From: Ashinkailepas kermadecensis
Taxonomy: Eukaryota; Arthropoda; Thecostraca; Neolepadidae
DNA length: 64,000 bases
Direction of reading: 5' to 3'
NCBI GenBank assembly: GCA_034440615.1
Contig: JAOTOM010003997.1
Location: 1-64,000 of the forward strand
Positions 46,138 to 58,454 of the stretch are shown piece after piece (positions within the stretch are counted from its first letter, which is position 1; each line of letters opens with the position of its first letter). The notes beneath the pieces were generated by a model. The model saw only the letters and a program-made list of their open reading frames with translations. It searched no databases and had not been told where the DNA came from. The translations under genes were made by a program, and so were the position numbers.

Positions 46138-47511
46138 GACTGCTGGTCACGTGCCCGAGGGTTGCGGATCGGAAGGATTACAGGCTGATGGCTACGGGCC
46201 GAATGTGACGAACGGGGGATTACGACCGGATATTCCTGACTAGGGATCACGGGTCGGAGACGTGGTTGTACGAGCCGGGGGACCTGGCAATCGTTCCTAC
46301 GATCTGCATCACGGGTGGTCGCCACACAGTGGCCGCGTGATGTTCAGGGGAGGACGTGGGCGGGGCCGGCTCCTGAGGCGTGACCCCGGCAGCGACGTCA
46401 CAGTCCGGACTGGGGACGAGTCGGTCATGTCAAACAAACCGCAGTCTGTCGACGCCATTGGCGTTGACGAGTGCCAATTGAAGCGGCCCCCGCGCCGTGT
46501 GTCGTGGGCAGTCAACTGAAAGACGATCATCGCTCCTCGTCGCGGCCACCGTCGGTGACATGGACTATTTGTCAGCAAGCCACACGGCCCACAACCGGTC
46601 CGTCTCTGAGCGCCGGGACATGCCTTAGGTGCGGTCTGGCGGCGGCTGGGCGCGCTCTGCCAGCTCGATGCTCCGACTACCGTCATGCCTGCCTCCTCTA
46701 CCCCCCAGCAGCCACCCCCATCCCACCTGACCCCCAGACGGACCACCCAGGTGCCGCGTCGATGCCGCCGACGGCGCCAGTTTTCAGTGGCGGGCGGCGG
46801 ACGAGCGGCGGCTCGTAGGTGCCACTCTGCCACCGACCGGCGCTCTTTACCTTTCTTATTATAGTCTCGTTAGAACGGGCTCTGGGCGGCAGAAGCGGAT
46901 TGGGTCGCTGTAAAGCCGCCACTCGCAGCCTGTATCAACATTGCCCGCCGTGCCGATGCCTGTGTTCTGTGAATGCTCTGTTATTAAAGCACCCGCGGCG
47001 ATTCCTGTTTCGCTTCCTCACACGTGCGCCTCATTATGACGCAGCCGGTGCAGGAGCACGTGCGCACGAGGCTGACGATGCCGGCAGACGTGACGTTGTC
47101 TCGGCGCACATTAAATGGTCGCGGACAATTGCGGCTTGTCCAGGCGGCAGGACCCTCTTTAGAGACCATCTGACAAAGGTGTGACGTCACATGCCTGTAT
47201 GTTGGGCTTAAGCCGAAAGTTCGTGGTGGGGAGCTGGACAGTGATTCGGCCTAATCCGATGGCCGTCACGAGCCGAAAACTGTCCAGCGGGTTTTTTGCA
47301 AAGCGGTAGTTGATTGCGCATCGATGCACTCGTGTCTGTCTGTGATGGGGATCGGGTGTGATGTAACCGCAGCGGCAACTGGCGTGTCGGAAGGTTTCTG
47401 ACAGCCGTTTAAGATACACAACGATAGAGCTCACGCTCACGCTGCCTCGTCGAAACCTGTTCGGAGGAAAAAAACACTCGCTGCAAGAAGCTGTATGCGC
47501 AGTCCCCTACG
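46138..47511. other. unique GC-rich sequence, no gene recognised
   Basis: Overlapping frames on both strands (minus 46309-46833, 174 codons; plus 46471-46818) without known domains. A palindromic CRE tgtgacgtcaca lies at 47180-47191. Confidence 0.35.
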
Positions 47512-47775
47512 TGCTGACGGCTGGCAGGAGCGGTTGCGTTGCGAGCGCGTAGATCAGTCCCTAAATACTGACGGCTGGCAGGAGCGGTTACGTTGCGAGC
47601 CCGTAGCTCAGTCCCTGAGTACTGACGGCTGGCAGGAGCGGTTACGTTGCGAGCCCGTAGCTCAGTCCCTGAGTACTGACGGCTGGCAGGAGCGGTTACG
47701 TTGCGAGCCCGTAGCTCAGTCCCTGAGTACTGACGGCTGGCAGGAGCGGTTACGTTGCGAGCCCGTAGCTCCTCA
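47512..47775. repeat. 54-bp minisatellite, 5 copies
   Basis: Units contain gacggctggcaggagcggtt and gcgagcccgtagctcagtcc. The period is 18 codons, so a plus frame (47495-48109) and a minus frame remain open. Confidence 0.92.
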
Positions 47776-48149
47776 CCTGATCGCTGTCCGTGCCGATCCA
47801 CATCGCAATTGGAAGCTGAACGGTGACAATCTCACCGCGCAACTCCCTCACTGCCCACATCCCCAGCCCCTTCTCCAGGAGTCTCCTTTAAAACGAGCCG
47901 CCTCCGTGTGGCTGGAGTTCCGCGACGGGGCAACACAGAAACAAACAGAAAATGGGGAAAGGATGCTCAAGAGAGGGCGGATGGATGAGGAAATACGAGT
48001 CGCTAGGCTATGCTGCTGGCCATATCTCGTCTTGCCACCGTCGAAGCTAGTAGATGCTTCATCTGTCCCACACGGCCGGTTCCCGTTTCCATGGCTCGGA
48101 CCGTGGTGATCACTGTATCGGCTCTTTCGGTGACTTCGCGCCGTCCGGC
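47776..48149. other. unique spacer
   Basis: Nothing recognised beyond read-through frames from neighbouring repeats. Confidence 0.4.
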
Positions 48150-48560
48150 TGTCGGTCAGCGGCCCTCCCACTCTCTGTACACGCGCTGCTGCCAGTACGG
48201 TCAGCGGCCCTCCCACTCTCTGTACACGTGCTGCTGCCAGTACGGTCAGCGGCCCTCCCACTCTCTGTACACGCGCCGCTGCCAGTACGGTCAGCGGCCC
48301 TCCTACTCTGTACACACGCTGCTGCCAGTACGGTCAGCGGCCCTCCCACTCTCTGTACACGCGCTGCTGCCAGTACGGTCAGCGGCCCTCCCACTCTCTG
48401 TACACGTGCTGCTGCCAGTACGGTCAGCGGCCCTCCCACTCTCTGTACACGCGCTGCTGCCAGTACGGTCAGCGGCCCTCCCACTCTCTGTACACACGCT
48501 GCTGCCAGTACGGTCAGCGGCCCTTGCACTTTCTGTACACGCGCTGTTCCCAATACGCAG
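48150..48560. repeat. 45-bp minisatellite, 9 copies
   Basis: Units contain tgctgccagtacggtcagcg and ccctcccactctctgtacac. The period is 15 codons; two plus frames and minus frames are open over the array. Confidence 0.95.
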
Positions 48561-50835
48561 TACGCTATGGTGCGTCTAGCACTCGGGACCTATAGTTTCC
48601 GGTCTCCATACCAGGCACCACCTATCCCTGTCCCAGTCTCCCAGATAACGCAGATGATGGGCGCCGAACGTCGGCTTCCTCTGCCGTGACCAGGCAAGGC
48701 TGCCACTATCGACTCCCGCCCACATCTAGCCACCAGCTGAGAGGGTCAGACCACGCTCTCTGAGAGCCGACTGATGATGTAGAGCTGCCCTCTGAGCCAG
48801 CTGCCAGCTCTGGCGACTGGCTGTCACGGTGGGAACACGTCGCTGCGCGGTGACGTCGGACGTTTGCCGACACGTCAGCCTCCGGAATTCTGCCGCGAAA
48901 TTGGGATTCTCCTGTCGGGCGGTGGCTTCAGGGGCGACGCAACACGCTGTGCTTCGAACCGCCCTGATCCGGTAAAGCCACCCCAGAAAGCGTTTCGATT
49001 AATTTCCGTGGAGCAGGTCGCGTGATAATGCAGCGTCAGCGGCAAAAACGGGGGTGACATTTCGTGCTCACTGCAGCGGGCTGACATTTCGTGCTCACAT
49101 ATTGCCAATTTAAGTTGTGTTTGCTTCTCTTGCACGGGAACTTCCTCCGGGGATGGCCAGGTGCACTGTATGTCTTGTTGCGTCCGGTTGACTGGTGAGA
49201 TGAGCCAAGACTTTTCCGAGCATGGCGGTTCAGGTTCAGGGCACGAGCCCCCAAGTTCATATTCAGGGCAGGGGCCGCTGAACCATTGCAGAAGTGTGCC
49301 TGAACAACTGTTCACACTGTAACAAGAGCATTTGTCGAAACTCGATCATTGCAGAGTTGTGAATTTAACTGATATTGAACACAAATGCGCTGCTGAAAAG
49401 AGCATACGGATATGCTATTTCACAAGCATTCTGTCATATCCAGAATAAATTATTCCCAAAAAGTGAAATATACGTGCATTGTGTTCCCTACGTCAGCTCA
49501 CATTTCCTTGTGAAATTATGTCACATAAATAGTATTGATTGCTTAGATGTAGGCTGAAGTACCCCAAATTCAAATCACTCCCTTAACCACCTTCGTGGTT
49601 GCATGGTGATAAGCATATTTTGAGGGTTACTCATTGTTCGTGTTCTGAAATAGCTTGATGCGAGCCATATATCGAAGAGCAATTTGAAATTTGGGCTTGG
49701 TCCAAAGATGTTTGTTTTACCGTAGGCATAGCACTGCTCATTTGTCTCGAAGTTCACCAATGATATGCAAAGCCAGCATTCAGTGTGTTGCCTAAGACTT
49801 GTACAAACTACAGCAAAGACATATCCGAAGTATTGTGTCTTAACTTAAGGTGTGGGTAAGAAAATCTCGGAACTTGGAATCGAAACAATTAGGATGTTGT
49901 CGGTCTGCAACACCTGTTAAGGAGCACAATTTAGCATTAAACATACTCGATGTATGGTGTTAACCTTTAATATCTTGTTTTACTGTGGGCTGCGCCCTTC
50001 TTGCATTGTCCCCTCACTATTGTGTCTGAACTTGTGGCCTCGAAAAACACCCCTTAACTCTCTAATACGTCCGTAAAATGGTGGTTCCCTAAATATCACT
50101 CAGCACTGTCTATAGCATAAGAAAAAAGGGTTATTTTTCCCAGGGTGGAAATGTATACATGTCGAAGTACTTATCAGGAGAAATGTTCTCACCTTAGTCC
50201 TTTTAATGTGAAATCATGCACGGGCGTCATTGATAAAGCAGATCAATGTCAGTCCGTTCGTTAACTTTGTGTTCTTTTCTAAAAATGTTACCTTCGAAGG
50301 GTGCGCAATAAGCACGTCTGAGTCGGCCAAAGCTGCCATTCAAGGACGTAATGATTGGAAGCTTGGTCGCATTAATGTCGTAAAACTGTTTTTGCTGGAT
50401 TTATGCCTCCGCGTGATAAGGTTGTAAAGAAACCAACAAAGCTAACTCTGCTCAAATCCTGCTGTAAACCTCCGCTGACAAGCTTTGTCGAAGATGTCCT
50501 TCCCTGTGTTCGATCCCCGCTTTGCTATAAGCTGCACTATAAAACCAGGATTTCATAAATATTCGGCAGAATAACAAACTAAACGGCAGAGTTCGAGAAG
50601 TGACGCGTTTAGGGCACGAGGCATTAGGTCATCATATCGTGGGCTTAGCACAGAGCCGGACGCTCTCTCCAGGATGGTCATGACGTGGTGTCTCTCAGTT
50701 CGGTTGTGGGATTAAAGTCAATATAGAGCATGGCATGTGTTGACTAAAAATTGAGAACATTACCAAAGAATTAAATGAGGAAAATGGTTCTATTGATGAT
50801 ACCGTAAAGAAGCATCGATTCACCTAATTTAGATC
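48561..50835. other. unique sequence, no gene recognised
   Basis: A minus frame at 48875-49315 (146 codons) includes an 18-bp direct repeat, ctgacatttcgtgctcac, 29 bp apart (49051-49098 region). From about 49320 the sequence is AT-rich and free of minisatellites. Confidence 0.35.
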
Positions 50836-51075
50836 GAGCGAGCGAGAGAGAAAGAGAGAGAGAGGGAGAGAGAGAGAAGGGGCAGAGAAATGGAGAGAGG
50901 TTTCTAGGGATAGAGGATAATTCACGGAGAAAGAGTCGGAAGGGAAATAACAATACAACAAGAAAAAGGGGAAGGACTTAGAAGAAAGAGACAGGGAGGG
51001 AGAGAGAATGTGTGAAAGAAAGGGGAAAACGAGCAGGGAATGCGAGGAAGATAAGGAAATACCTCGGGTAAGAGT
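50836..51075. repeat. GA-rich polypurine tract
   Basis: gagagagagaaagagagaga-type sequence, imperfect, purine on the plus strand. Minus frames 50771-50953 and 50922-51122 are compositional. Confidence 0.88.
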
Positions 51076-51374
51076 GAAAATTGTGTAGGATGAGCGACTG
51101 AGAAGAAAATACCAAAAAGCATTGTCTAGAAGTTAAATGTACCAGTTCCACACCTACTATGGTTGTCAGTTATTTATGTAGTAATTGCATGCAAGAGAGG
51201 AAACATTAGATGCGTTCATCAAACATCACCCACATTTACTACACAGAACTACAGAACTACACAATGTTATTACACACATCGAAGCACAAATTTAATCATG
51301 TTTATCAGACATAATTCACATTATATAACCACAACTTTCCCAAATTGACCTGATTAATTTGGGCTTTGACTAGT
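51076..51374. other. AT-rich unique spacer
   Basis: Nothing recognised up to the hAT-like element. Confidence 0.4.
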
Positions 51375-53345
51375 CCTGGAAGCAGACTTGTGCTCGACTC
51401 GAGTTGAATCGAGAATCGACTCATGAATCAATCGTTTTTGGATGAGTCGTGAGTTGAATCGATTCTTTTCCCAAAAACATATCTCGAGTCGCGAGTTGAA
51501 TCACATCTTTCTTTTTTTAAATGAGTTGAATCACGAGTCAATCATTTGAATCGCAATGAGTCATTTGAGTCTTGCGACTCAAATGCAAGTTATGAACAAA
51601 TGATATGAAGCATGTATCTTTGTAAATAGTATGCCATGACACAAGGTAGGGAGTAAAAACACAGTATGATTATTAATGCTTAGCATTACAATTGTCAACT
51701 TATCAGCTGCCAGTGAGTAAAAAATGAGGTGTGCTTAAGTTATTTACCAAAAACGGATAACAATAACTACAAAAAAAAGTATTAATGCTAAGCTTGGTAT
51801 TCACAATCAGTATCATGCATGAGTCAATTCTAGTGCCAGAAACACAACACAGAAATGGGATGTGATTGTGAAAAATAATAGGGAACTGAAACGACCATGC
51901 ACTTTTTTTTGGAACAGGCATTTGCACTGAATAAATTGCGTCGGTTTGTGTGACAAATTACAAACCCAGGTTACCTTTACAAGAAGGTAGATCAAAATTT
52001 TCCTTCAAGCCCGCATGACGTCATTCGAAGTTTAAAAAAAATATGGTAGAATTTTGGTTGCAGAACTTTTCTCAAATCATACGCAATGGTCACTTTAATT
52101 TGCTTCCTAGCAAGTATATTTGTATTCCGCTCACCAGGTGAGTTATAATCTTTTCCCATTCTTTCCAGTGAGCATTTGTTCTGACACATTTTATTCTCAT
52201 GCATAGACAAGGTCGGATTTGTGCATTGTAATCCGGCATTTGGAGAGGAATATTTTGTAGTCATCCAGTATGGAGAATATTTTTATTCAAACCTTATGCA
52301 TGGTAACTCAACTTGCACCCATTTCAGTGAATTTTGAGCACTTTTCCTTCATCACAGCAGTTCGTTGTCAAAAGTTAATAACTTAGGAACTTCAACTTCC
52401 AGATGAAAAAACAACAAATAATTTTCTGGAAAGGATAATGTTCAGGATCCCCAAAATCTAGGATCAGCCTATTTTTCCAAACATTTACCTACCTACCTAC
52501 ATTGACATACAGCAGTTGTTGAAAACAGTTTTTCCAGGCCAGCTAGACCCAGGGCATGATGCATTCTTCCTTGGTGAATCTTGCATGGATTGTTGATGAT
52601 ACATGCATAATTGAACATTTATGTACAACACCATTGTGATCTAGGAATGCCCTCCTGAAACTTGCAACTCAACTGAAACTCTCCTGCCAATGGGGAGAAG
52701 AAGCTATGGAGCACTTAGCGCCCCCTTGACTGTCCTTTCTTCCGCTCTTGAACGAGGGTGACAACTTGAACATGTAAAATGGATGGTAGAGGGAGCCTAC
52801 CAATATCAGGAACAAGCCCTTTATTTTGGAGGCACTTGATGGTGAGCCTGCCGGAAATGGCACATTGTTGGGCAGGACGATTATTACTGGATCATTTAGG
52901 ATACCCTTTGATGAAGCTAAAGAATAGGTCTTTCAATTAGAATACGTCAAGTACCCTATATTGCCATAAAATATGCAAGATAGCGTAGAGGAAGTCGGTA
53001 AAATTGGGTGTAAACCAATGGTGAAGGGAAACCTTCAAGCCTGCTACCAAACAAACTTCGTGGGGGCAACAGACCAACGCAATCATATTCTGTGCAGATA
53101 CCTATTGCAGTGCAGAACCTGGGTGCCATGTTGCAGTTAAGTGATGTGTGTCAGGTATATGATTCAGGTTGTGTGTGCGTCATGCTGATGTGGATTTAGA
53201 TATTATGCACTTATTGCTTTGCATATGCATTGACAACCATTCATCTCGTTAATCTGTTTGAGTCAATTACTTTATGCACATGCACGTTCATTTATCTGTA
53301 TATTTATCCTATATATCAACCATTACAGTGCATGACGAATGATAA

Positions 53346-53535
53346 ATAATGTGAGGTGAAAACAAAGTTATAGCAAAAATAATATATCCAACAGATGTTT
53401 TGATGTTGGAGCATCTTCGTTAGTGTGAATACATACTGATTCCCTTCTTTAATTAGACAGATGAAGATGAGTTGACATCAAACTGTCTGTCAAATCAATT
53501 ATTTGTGCTATAACTTTGTTTTCACCTCACATTAT
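53346..53535. mobile_element. 190-bp nested MITE with 30-bp inverted ends
   Basis: The ends are exact reverse complements over 30 bp (53346-53375 / 53506-53535), containing gtgaggtgaaaacaaag. Imperfect pairing continues inward. If the true termini are ATGTGAGG and its complement, they are bracketed by TA on both sides, as for Tc1/mariner-type elements. It lies inside the hAT-like element. Confidence 0.75.
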
Positions 53536-53588
53536 ACTATATACATATATATACATATATATATACATATATATATATAAATATATAC

Positions 53589-53662
<74 letters not shown>

Positions 53663-53684
53663 TTATATATATATATATATTATA

Positions 53685-53723
<39 letters not shown>

Positions 53724-53746
53724 CATATATATATATATATATAAAT
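53536..53746. repeat. AT/TATAC microsatellite, about 210 bp
   Basis: Mostly (AT)n with tatatacatatata interruptions, starting right at the MITE end. The plus frame 53516-53755 (Tyr/Ile repeat) is meaningless. Confidence 0.95.
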
Positions 53747-53994
53747 AGTGTGTGAGCAGTGCACACAAAATCATATGGCTTATGAGTCTGATACCATTGA
53801 GTCGGATCTGAATCGATTCAAATTTATGTTTGAGTCGTGAGTTGAATCGGATCTCTGTAGCTCTGAGTCTGAATTGAGTCGAATCAAATAATTTTGACCT
53901 GCTGTGAATCATGAGTTGAATCGGATCTCAAGATCTATGAGTCAAATGTGAGCCGATTCAAAAAATTTGACTCGAGCACAAATCTGCCTGGAAG

Positions 53995-54477
53995 GCTAAC
54001 TATTGGCCCAAAATCAACAAATTTGGTATTGATTGGCAGCAGGGAAATTTGGAAATATGAACTAGCAGTGTTTGATGAACTATAGCTACAAATTGCGTGG
54101 TTACCTCCTATCTTATCAGTGCTATGGCATTGTTGTGGCATTTGGCATGTCAGTGTGGGCAAGAGTGTGGGGATTATGCCAAGAAATTGGGTGATATCTA
54201 AATATTTGCCAGTTTTGTTGGGACGGTGGTCCCTTCCTGGCGAGACCCTGGCTGCGCCCGTGATCGGCATCTAGCCGGAATCTTTGCCCGATCCGGCAAA
54301 TTTATGCTCCGGCTGAATACCAAATTCATAATCTGGTTCATTCCTACTATCTAGACCACCTAAGCATCCACCGAACCCGCCATGACGGTTGGCCCCCGAA
54401 TCCGGATCTTCCATAGTCGCTTCGCTATCCAACCACAGTTCCCGCCAACTTCATGAATATTGGCTATGATTGCGTCC
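53995..54477. other. unique spacer with a solo MITE-like end
   Basis: 54246-54262 reads ccctggctgcgcccgtg, close to the right end of the hAT-like MITE at 23708-23913 (cctggctgcgccactg). No partner end was found, so this may be a truncated copy. Confidence 0.4.
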
Positions 54478-54672
54478 CTGACTAAGATCTGCTGGGATTG
54501 GCCCTCCGCCCAGGATCTGTTGGGATTGACACCCAATCCTGGATCTGCTGGGATTGGCTCCCGGGACAGCATCTGCTGGGATTGGTTTCTCGTCTGGGAT
54601 CTGCTGGAATTGGCTCCCGGGACAGGATCTGCTGGGATTGGCTCCCGGGACAGCATCTGCTGGTATTGGCTT
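54478..54672. repeat. 28-30-bp minisatellite, about 7 copies
   Basis: Units of aggatctgctgggattggct plus cccgggac. Confidence 0.88.
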
Positions 54673-54827
54673 TGTGCAACGCTGCGGCGTTGTGATTCCA
54701 GGTTGGTGGCGGCTGGTTCCAAGCCGAGCCGCGTCACCGAACAGACGAGCTGCCGGTAGTTATTCTGTTCATTTGCTGGCAGCTTGTCTGGTGAACAGCA
54801 GACAATCAATTAATCTGCAATGAATTA

Positions 54828-55090
54828 TCGGTAAGCTGGTTGGATGAGCCGGTAGCAGCTGGTTAGATGAGCTGTCTGTAACTGGTTGGATGAGTTACTG
54901 GCAGCTGGTTGGATAAGCTGATTCGAAGCTGCTGTCTGCCGGGTGAGTTTCCTGCTGACAGCGGATCTGGTGAACAGCAGGCAAATTATTAGTCTGCAGC
55001 AGGCTGTTCGGTAGCTGATTTGATGAGCTGCTGGCACCTGTTTAGATGAGCTGCTGGCACCGGGTCAGATGAGCTGCTGGCAGCTGATTT
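54828..55090. repeat. degenerate gatgagctgctggcagctgg repeat
   Basis: About nine irregular copies, 25-30 bp, of gatgagctgctggcagctgg-like words mixed with unique sequence. Confidence 0.7.
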
Positions 55091-56957
55091 GGGCCCTCTT
55101 GTAGCATACAGCAGTCGGCGCTGTCGCCAAGCATTTCGGAAGGCGGGAATTTATGCCTGCTCTCTGTTGACGTTTCGGGTGTTATAAAAGGCCCGCGTGG
55201 ACAGTGACTGGCCCTATATAGATCGGATGTCACGTGACCCACACGTGAAGCAGGTGAACCGGCGATCTGGATGGCGTCAGTCATGTCTGCAGGACGGCAT
55301 TGAAGAATGGTGGTGAAGCGGGTGGGCACTGGCGCTTAATGAATTGTTGCCGTCTATATTGGCATATTTTTAAGGAACTTGTGCACACATCAGCAGATTT
55401 CTTGAAGCCTAGGCATACTTTCAGGAAGATACTATTGGATGCCAGACTCTGTTAGGGTAGTTAGACTCCGTTAGCAACGGCTCTGTTAGGGATCCTGGAC
55501 GGTGCTGGGCAAGCGAGGACAATAGACTGGCCATGATGCTGCCCTACTTCAGGCACAGGATCGGACACCATCCTGCGACAGGAAACCTGTGGACCAACAC
55601 CAGTTGTGCTCTCTTGGCAGTCCGAAAAGACACAAACCGATATTACGTCAAATTTGCGCGGAAATTCTAGAATTTCATCATCAAGTAGGATCTATTTCGA
55701 GAATTCGTCACGATGTGTTCAAGTACTGGACGTATGTTCGATACTTTGCATGGGAGCTTGGTTGTGTAAGTATTCAATTTCGGCATATGCTCATAACAAT
55801 CCGCCTCAGCAGAAATTGGCCGCAATCTTGGCAGAATCGGCTCATCTTCCCAATTTGATGTGTATATATTGATGTTAAATGTAGTACATTGGGCCGTCGA
55901 ATGAATGTGGTCATCACGTCGTGTCACAATCCTTTTCCTCACAGCCTTCCCGCCCAATGCATGTCACACTCAATCGTTCAGCACGGCACCCTCCATAGGA
56001 CTGACAGCAGCCACAAAGTCACCCAGCCTCGGGGCGCGCTTGTCGCGTGGCATGACGACATAGCCACATGACTGGCGGTTGGTTGGCTGGCTGGCTGTTC
56101 CGTAGGCGGTGCCAGCTGGTTCGGCTTCAGCTAAGTTCCGCCATGAAACCTTTTCTTGCAACAAAATGCTCGCACTTCATAAAATATATTGCAGTGAGAG
56201 AATCCTACTAAGAACAAAGTATAATGTCATGTGAAGAAAATCACACTTAAAGCGCTTGAACAAAGAAATTATTACGGTTTTAAAAGCGAAACGGTCGGGC
56301 CGAACCGGGCCAGGCCGTTCCGATGAACTTTTATCGCATATGTACGAGGAAAAATTATCTCGAGGTTTGTTTCCCCCACTCGTAATTTTTTCAAACAATT
56401 TTCACGTCCATGACCATCCAAGTCCTGGAAGGTTTTTCTTCTCAAAGCACTTTGAGAGAAACACCTGGAAGGTTTATTTCTTCTTTCTCATCTTACTTTT
56501 AACCGTCCTCGAAGGAGTTGGTCTCGACGACCTAATTTGGTCAGTGGTTTCGACAGCTCACAGGGTCGGAGTGGTACAGAAGCGGGACGATATCAATGGT
56601 CGTAGATCACAACACTGCTGCAGGGTCATTACCGGCCTGTCTACAGTGTGGCCGTGGCTGCCGTACCAAGACCAACTACCATGGGAACTCTCACGGCGGC
56701 ACTGAGGATGGGTGGGGTGGGGAGTGGATGGGCCCACTCGCCAGGGCGGGTGGGCCCACCCCGCCGTGGTTAGATCAGGCCATGGCCTGATGGTGTGGCC
56801 AGATGGCGGCGGCGGGAAATACGTGCCGCAATTCGCCCGCAAAGTAGCCTCGCTCTCAAACAGACGGGAAGCGAAATTAGATCGAATCAAGTTATGGCAT
56901 TTTGATGCTGCCTAATGTGAGCGGTCTGGAGCGATTGTGCAGCCAACTTCCGTGTGA
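55091..56957. other. unique sequence, no gene recognised
   Basis: Frames up to 149 codons (56256-56705 plus) overlap others on the opposite strand and show no known domain. That frame has a hydrophobic stretch (YFFFLILLLTVL) but no other support. Confidence 0.35.
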
Positions 56958-57116
56958 GCGACAGGCACCGGCCAGCTGGCCACGACACGTAGCTGGGGGC
57001 CGTGGGCCGACGGGCACCGGCCAGCTGGCCACGACACGTAGCTGGGGGCCGTGGGCCGACGGGCACCGGCCAGCTGGCCACGACACGTAGCTGGGGGCCG
57101 TGGGCCGACGGGCGGC
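56958..57116. repeat. 49-bp GC-rich repeat, 3 copies
   Basis: Units contain the 12-bp palindrome ggccagctggcc followed by acgacacgtagctgggggcc. A G/C-run segment (57130-57180) follows directly. Confidence 0.9.
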
Positions 57117-58099
57117 CGCGGCCCACAACTGGGGGGCGGGGGGCGGGCCGCCCCGCCCGACGCCCCGAAGGGGGGTGGGCCGGACGGAGCCACAAACAGC
57201 CACTGGGCGTCAGGGAAACTGGGTTAACTTATCGTGTCGAGAAAGTCGGTGCGATTTTGCAGAATTCGAAGACTTCAGAATTGCAAATTCCCGGACCTCA
57301 GATCTGATCGAAACTTTCTCCGCTGCTCATAATTCTAGACATCAGCATGATCGCCTGAACAACCGCACGGGAATTATCAGCCGGCCCCAACTTTGGTCAG
57401 ACATTAGAGGGCGGCGACGGCGGCGGAGTAATCAAAGTCGGGTACTTTGCCGGAAAACGTGGCCATCGGAAGTCCGGATTATTATATTCAGTTCGAGATT
57501 CAATTAATTGTATTAGCTCAAGTCTGGATTTGCCTTATTTTGCGCGAAGGCCTCTCGAGTGCGCCACTGTCGCTAGTGGAACTGTAATCTGGAGGCTTTG
57601 TTTGGAGTTAAAGGAAAGGGAACGTCGACGGAACATCCATGTTTTTATATATGCAGTTTGGTGCTCACCACATTTCAGGTCCTTTTATCTCTTCATGCAT
57701 ACTTCAAGGCGCATGCCTATGGACACACTGATGATGATGTTCCCGTGTATATTATTTAGGGTATCGCATTCAAGTACGCTGCGCTTTTGGCACTCGCTGT
57801 CGCTCTTCCAGCTTCCCAAATGGTGCTTTCTTTCGGCACATCTGCTTAGTGGTTAATGTTGCTGGAATGCCAGAAATAATAATACGCAGAGTTTAACAGA
57901 AGTTCATGTCTTTCCCGCATGGTTCTACTGAGTACAAAAGTGAACTAGGGCTATTTTGTATAATTGTATTGATTGTGATGATGCCTGCCATACCAACTTT
58001 CAGATGTTTACTTACAGCAAACAGTCAGTCAAAAATGATTTCTGTACTGTCGCAAGATAGGTCGCCTCTGATCAAATGTAAGGGCTGGATGACTACCTA
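57117..58099. other. unique spacer
   Basis: 57130-57180 is a mixture of G and C runs with quadruplex potential. The rest is non-repetitive; frames up to 135 codons have no recognisable product. Confidence 0.35.
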
Positions 58100-58235
58100 G
58101 CCTCGCCTATAGCCAGATGTGGGGGTAGGTAGAATCACTGACTGCCTGGCCCCACCTCTGACCAGATGTGGGAGTGAGATGACAGACTGCCCGGCCCCAC
58201 CTGTTGCCGGATGTGGGATGAGAGACGACCGGCCA
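58100..58235. repeat. about 48-bp repeat, 3 copies
   Basis: Variants of gactgcc-c/t-ggccccacct and ccagatgtggg. Confidence 0.8.
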
Positions 58236-58454
58236 TCTGACCTGACTGGCCTATATTGTCACCGGTCGTCGCCATTAATCTCCCGGTGCGCGGGCCGGCC
58301 GTTGTCGGCCGAAAAACCTGACCATCCTCGCCGCAGCGACGGCTATTGTTTCAGCGTCGGCCACTCAGCCACAATGATGGATGCGCCGTCGTGCCGTGTG
58401 GGGACGTGCGTATAGTGAGCGGCACACAGCGGTGCTGAGCGGGGCCCGCCGTCC
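58236..58454. other. short GC-rich spacer
   Basis: Nothing recognised. Confidence 0.4.

Larger units (their letters stand above)
51383..53986. mobile_element. 2.6-kb non-autonomous hAT-like element
   Basis: Flanked by exact 8-bp duplications cctggaag (51375-51382 and 53987-53994). Terminal inverted repeats: cagacttgtgctcga at the left, and the reverse complement of cagatttgtgctcga at the right (14 of 15). An 8-bp duplication with CA-starting ends fits the hAT superfamily. Subterminal regions at both ends (51400-51590; 53790-53960) are packed with gagttgaatc and gagtcgtgagttgaatcg, the latter in direct orientation at 51444-51461 and 53832-53849. No hAT transposase frame is visible; interior frames are short. 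It hosts a nested MITE and an AT microsatellite. Confidence 0.8.

Noticed and set aside
56256..56705. Plus-strand frame with a hydrophobic segment as a membrane protein
   Set aside because: Single hydrophobic stretch in otherwise featureless sequence with overlapping opposite frames.
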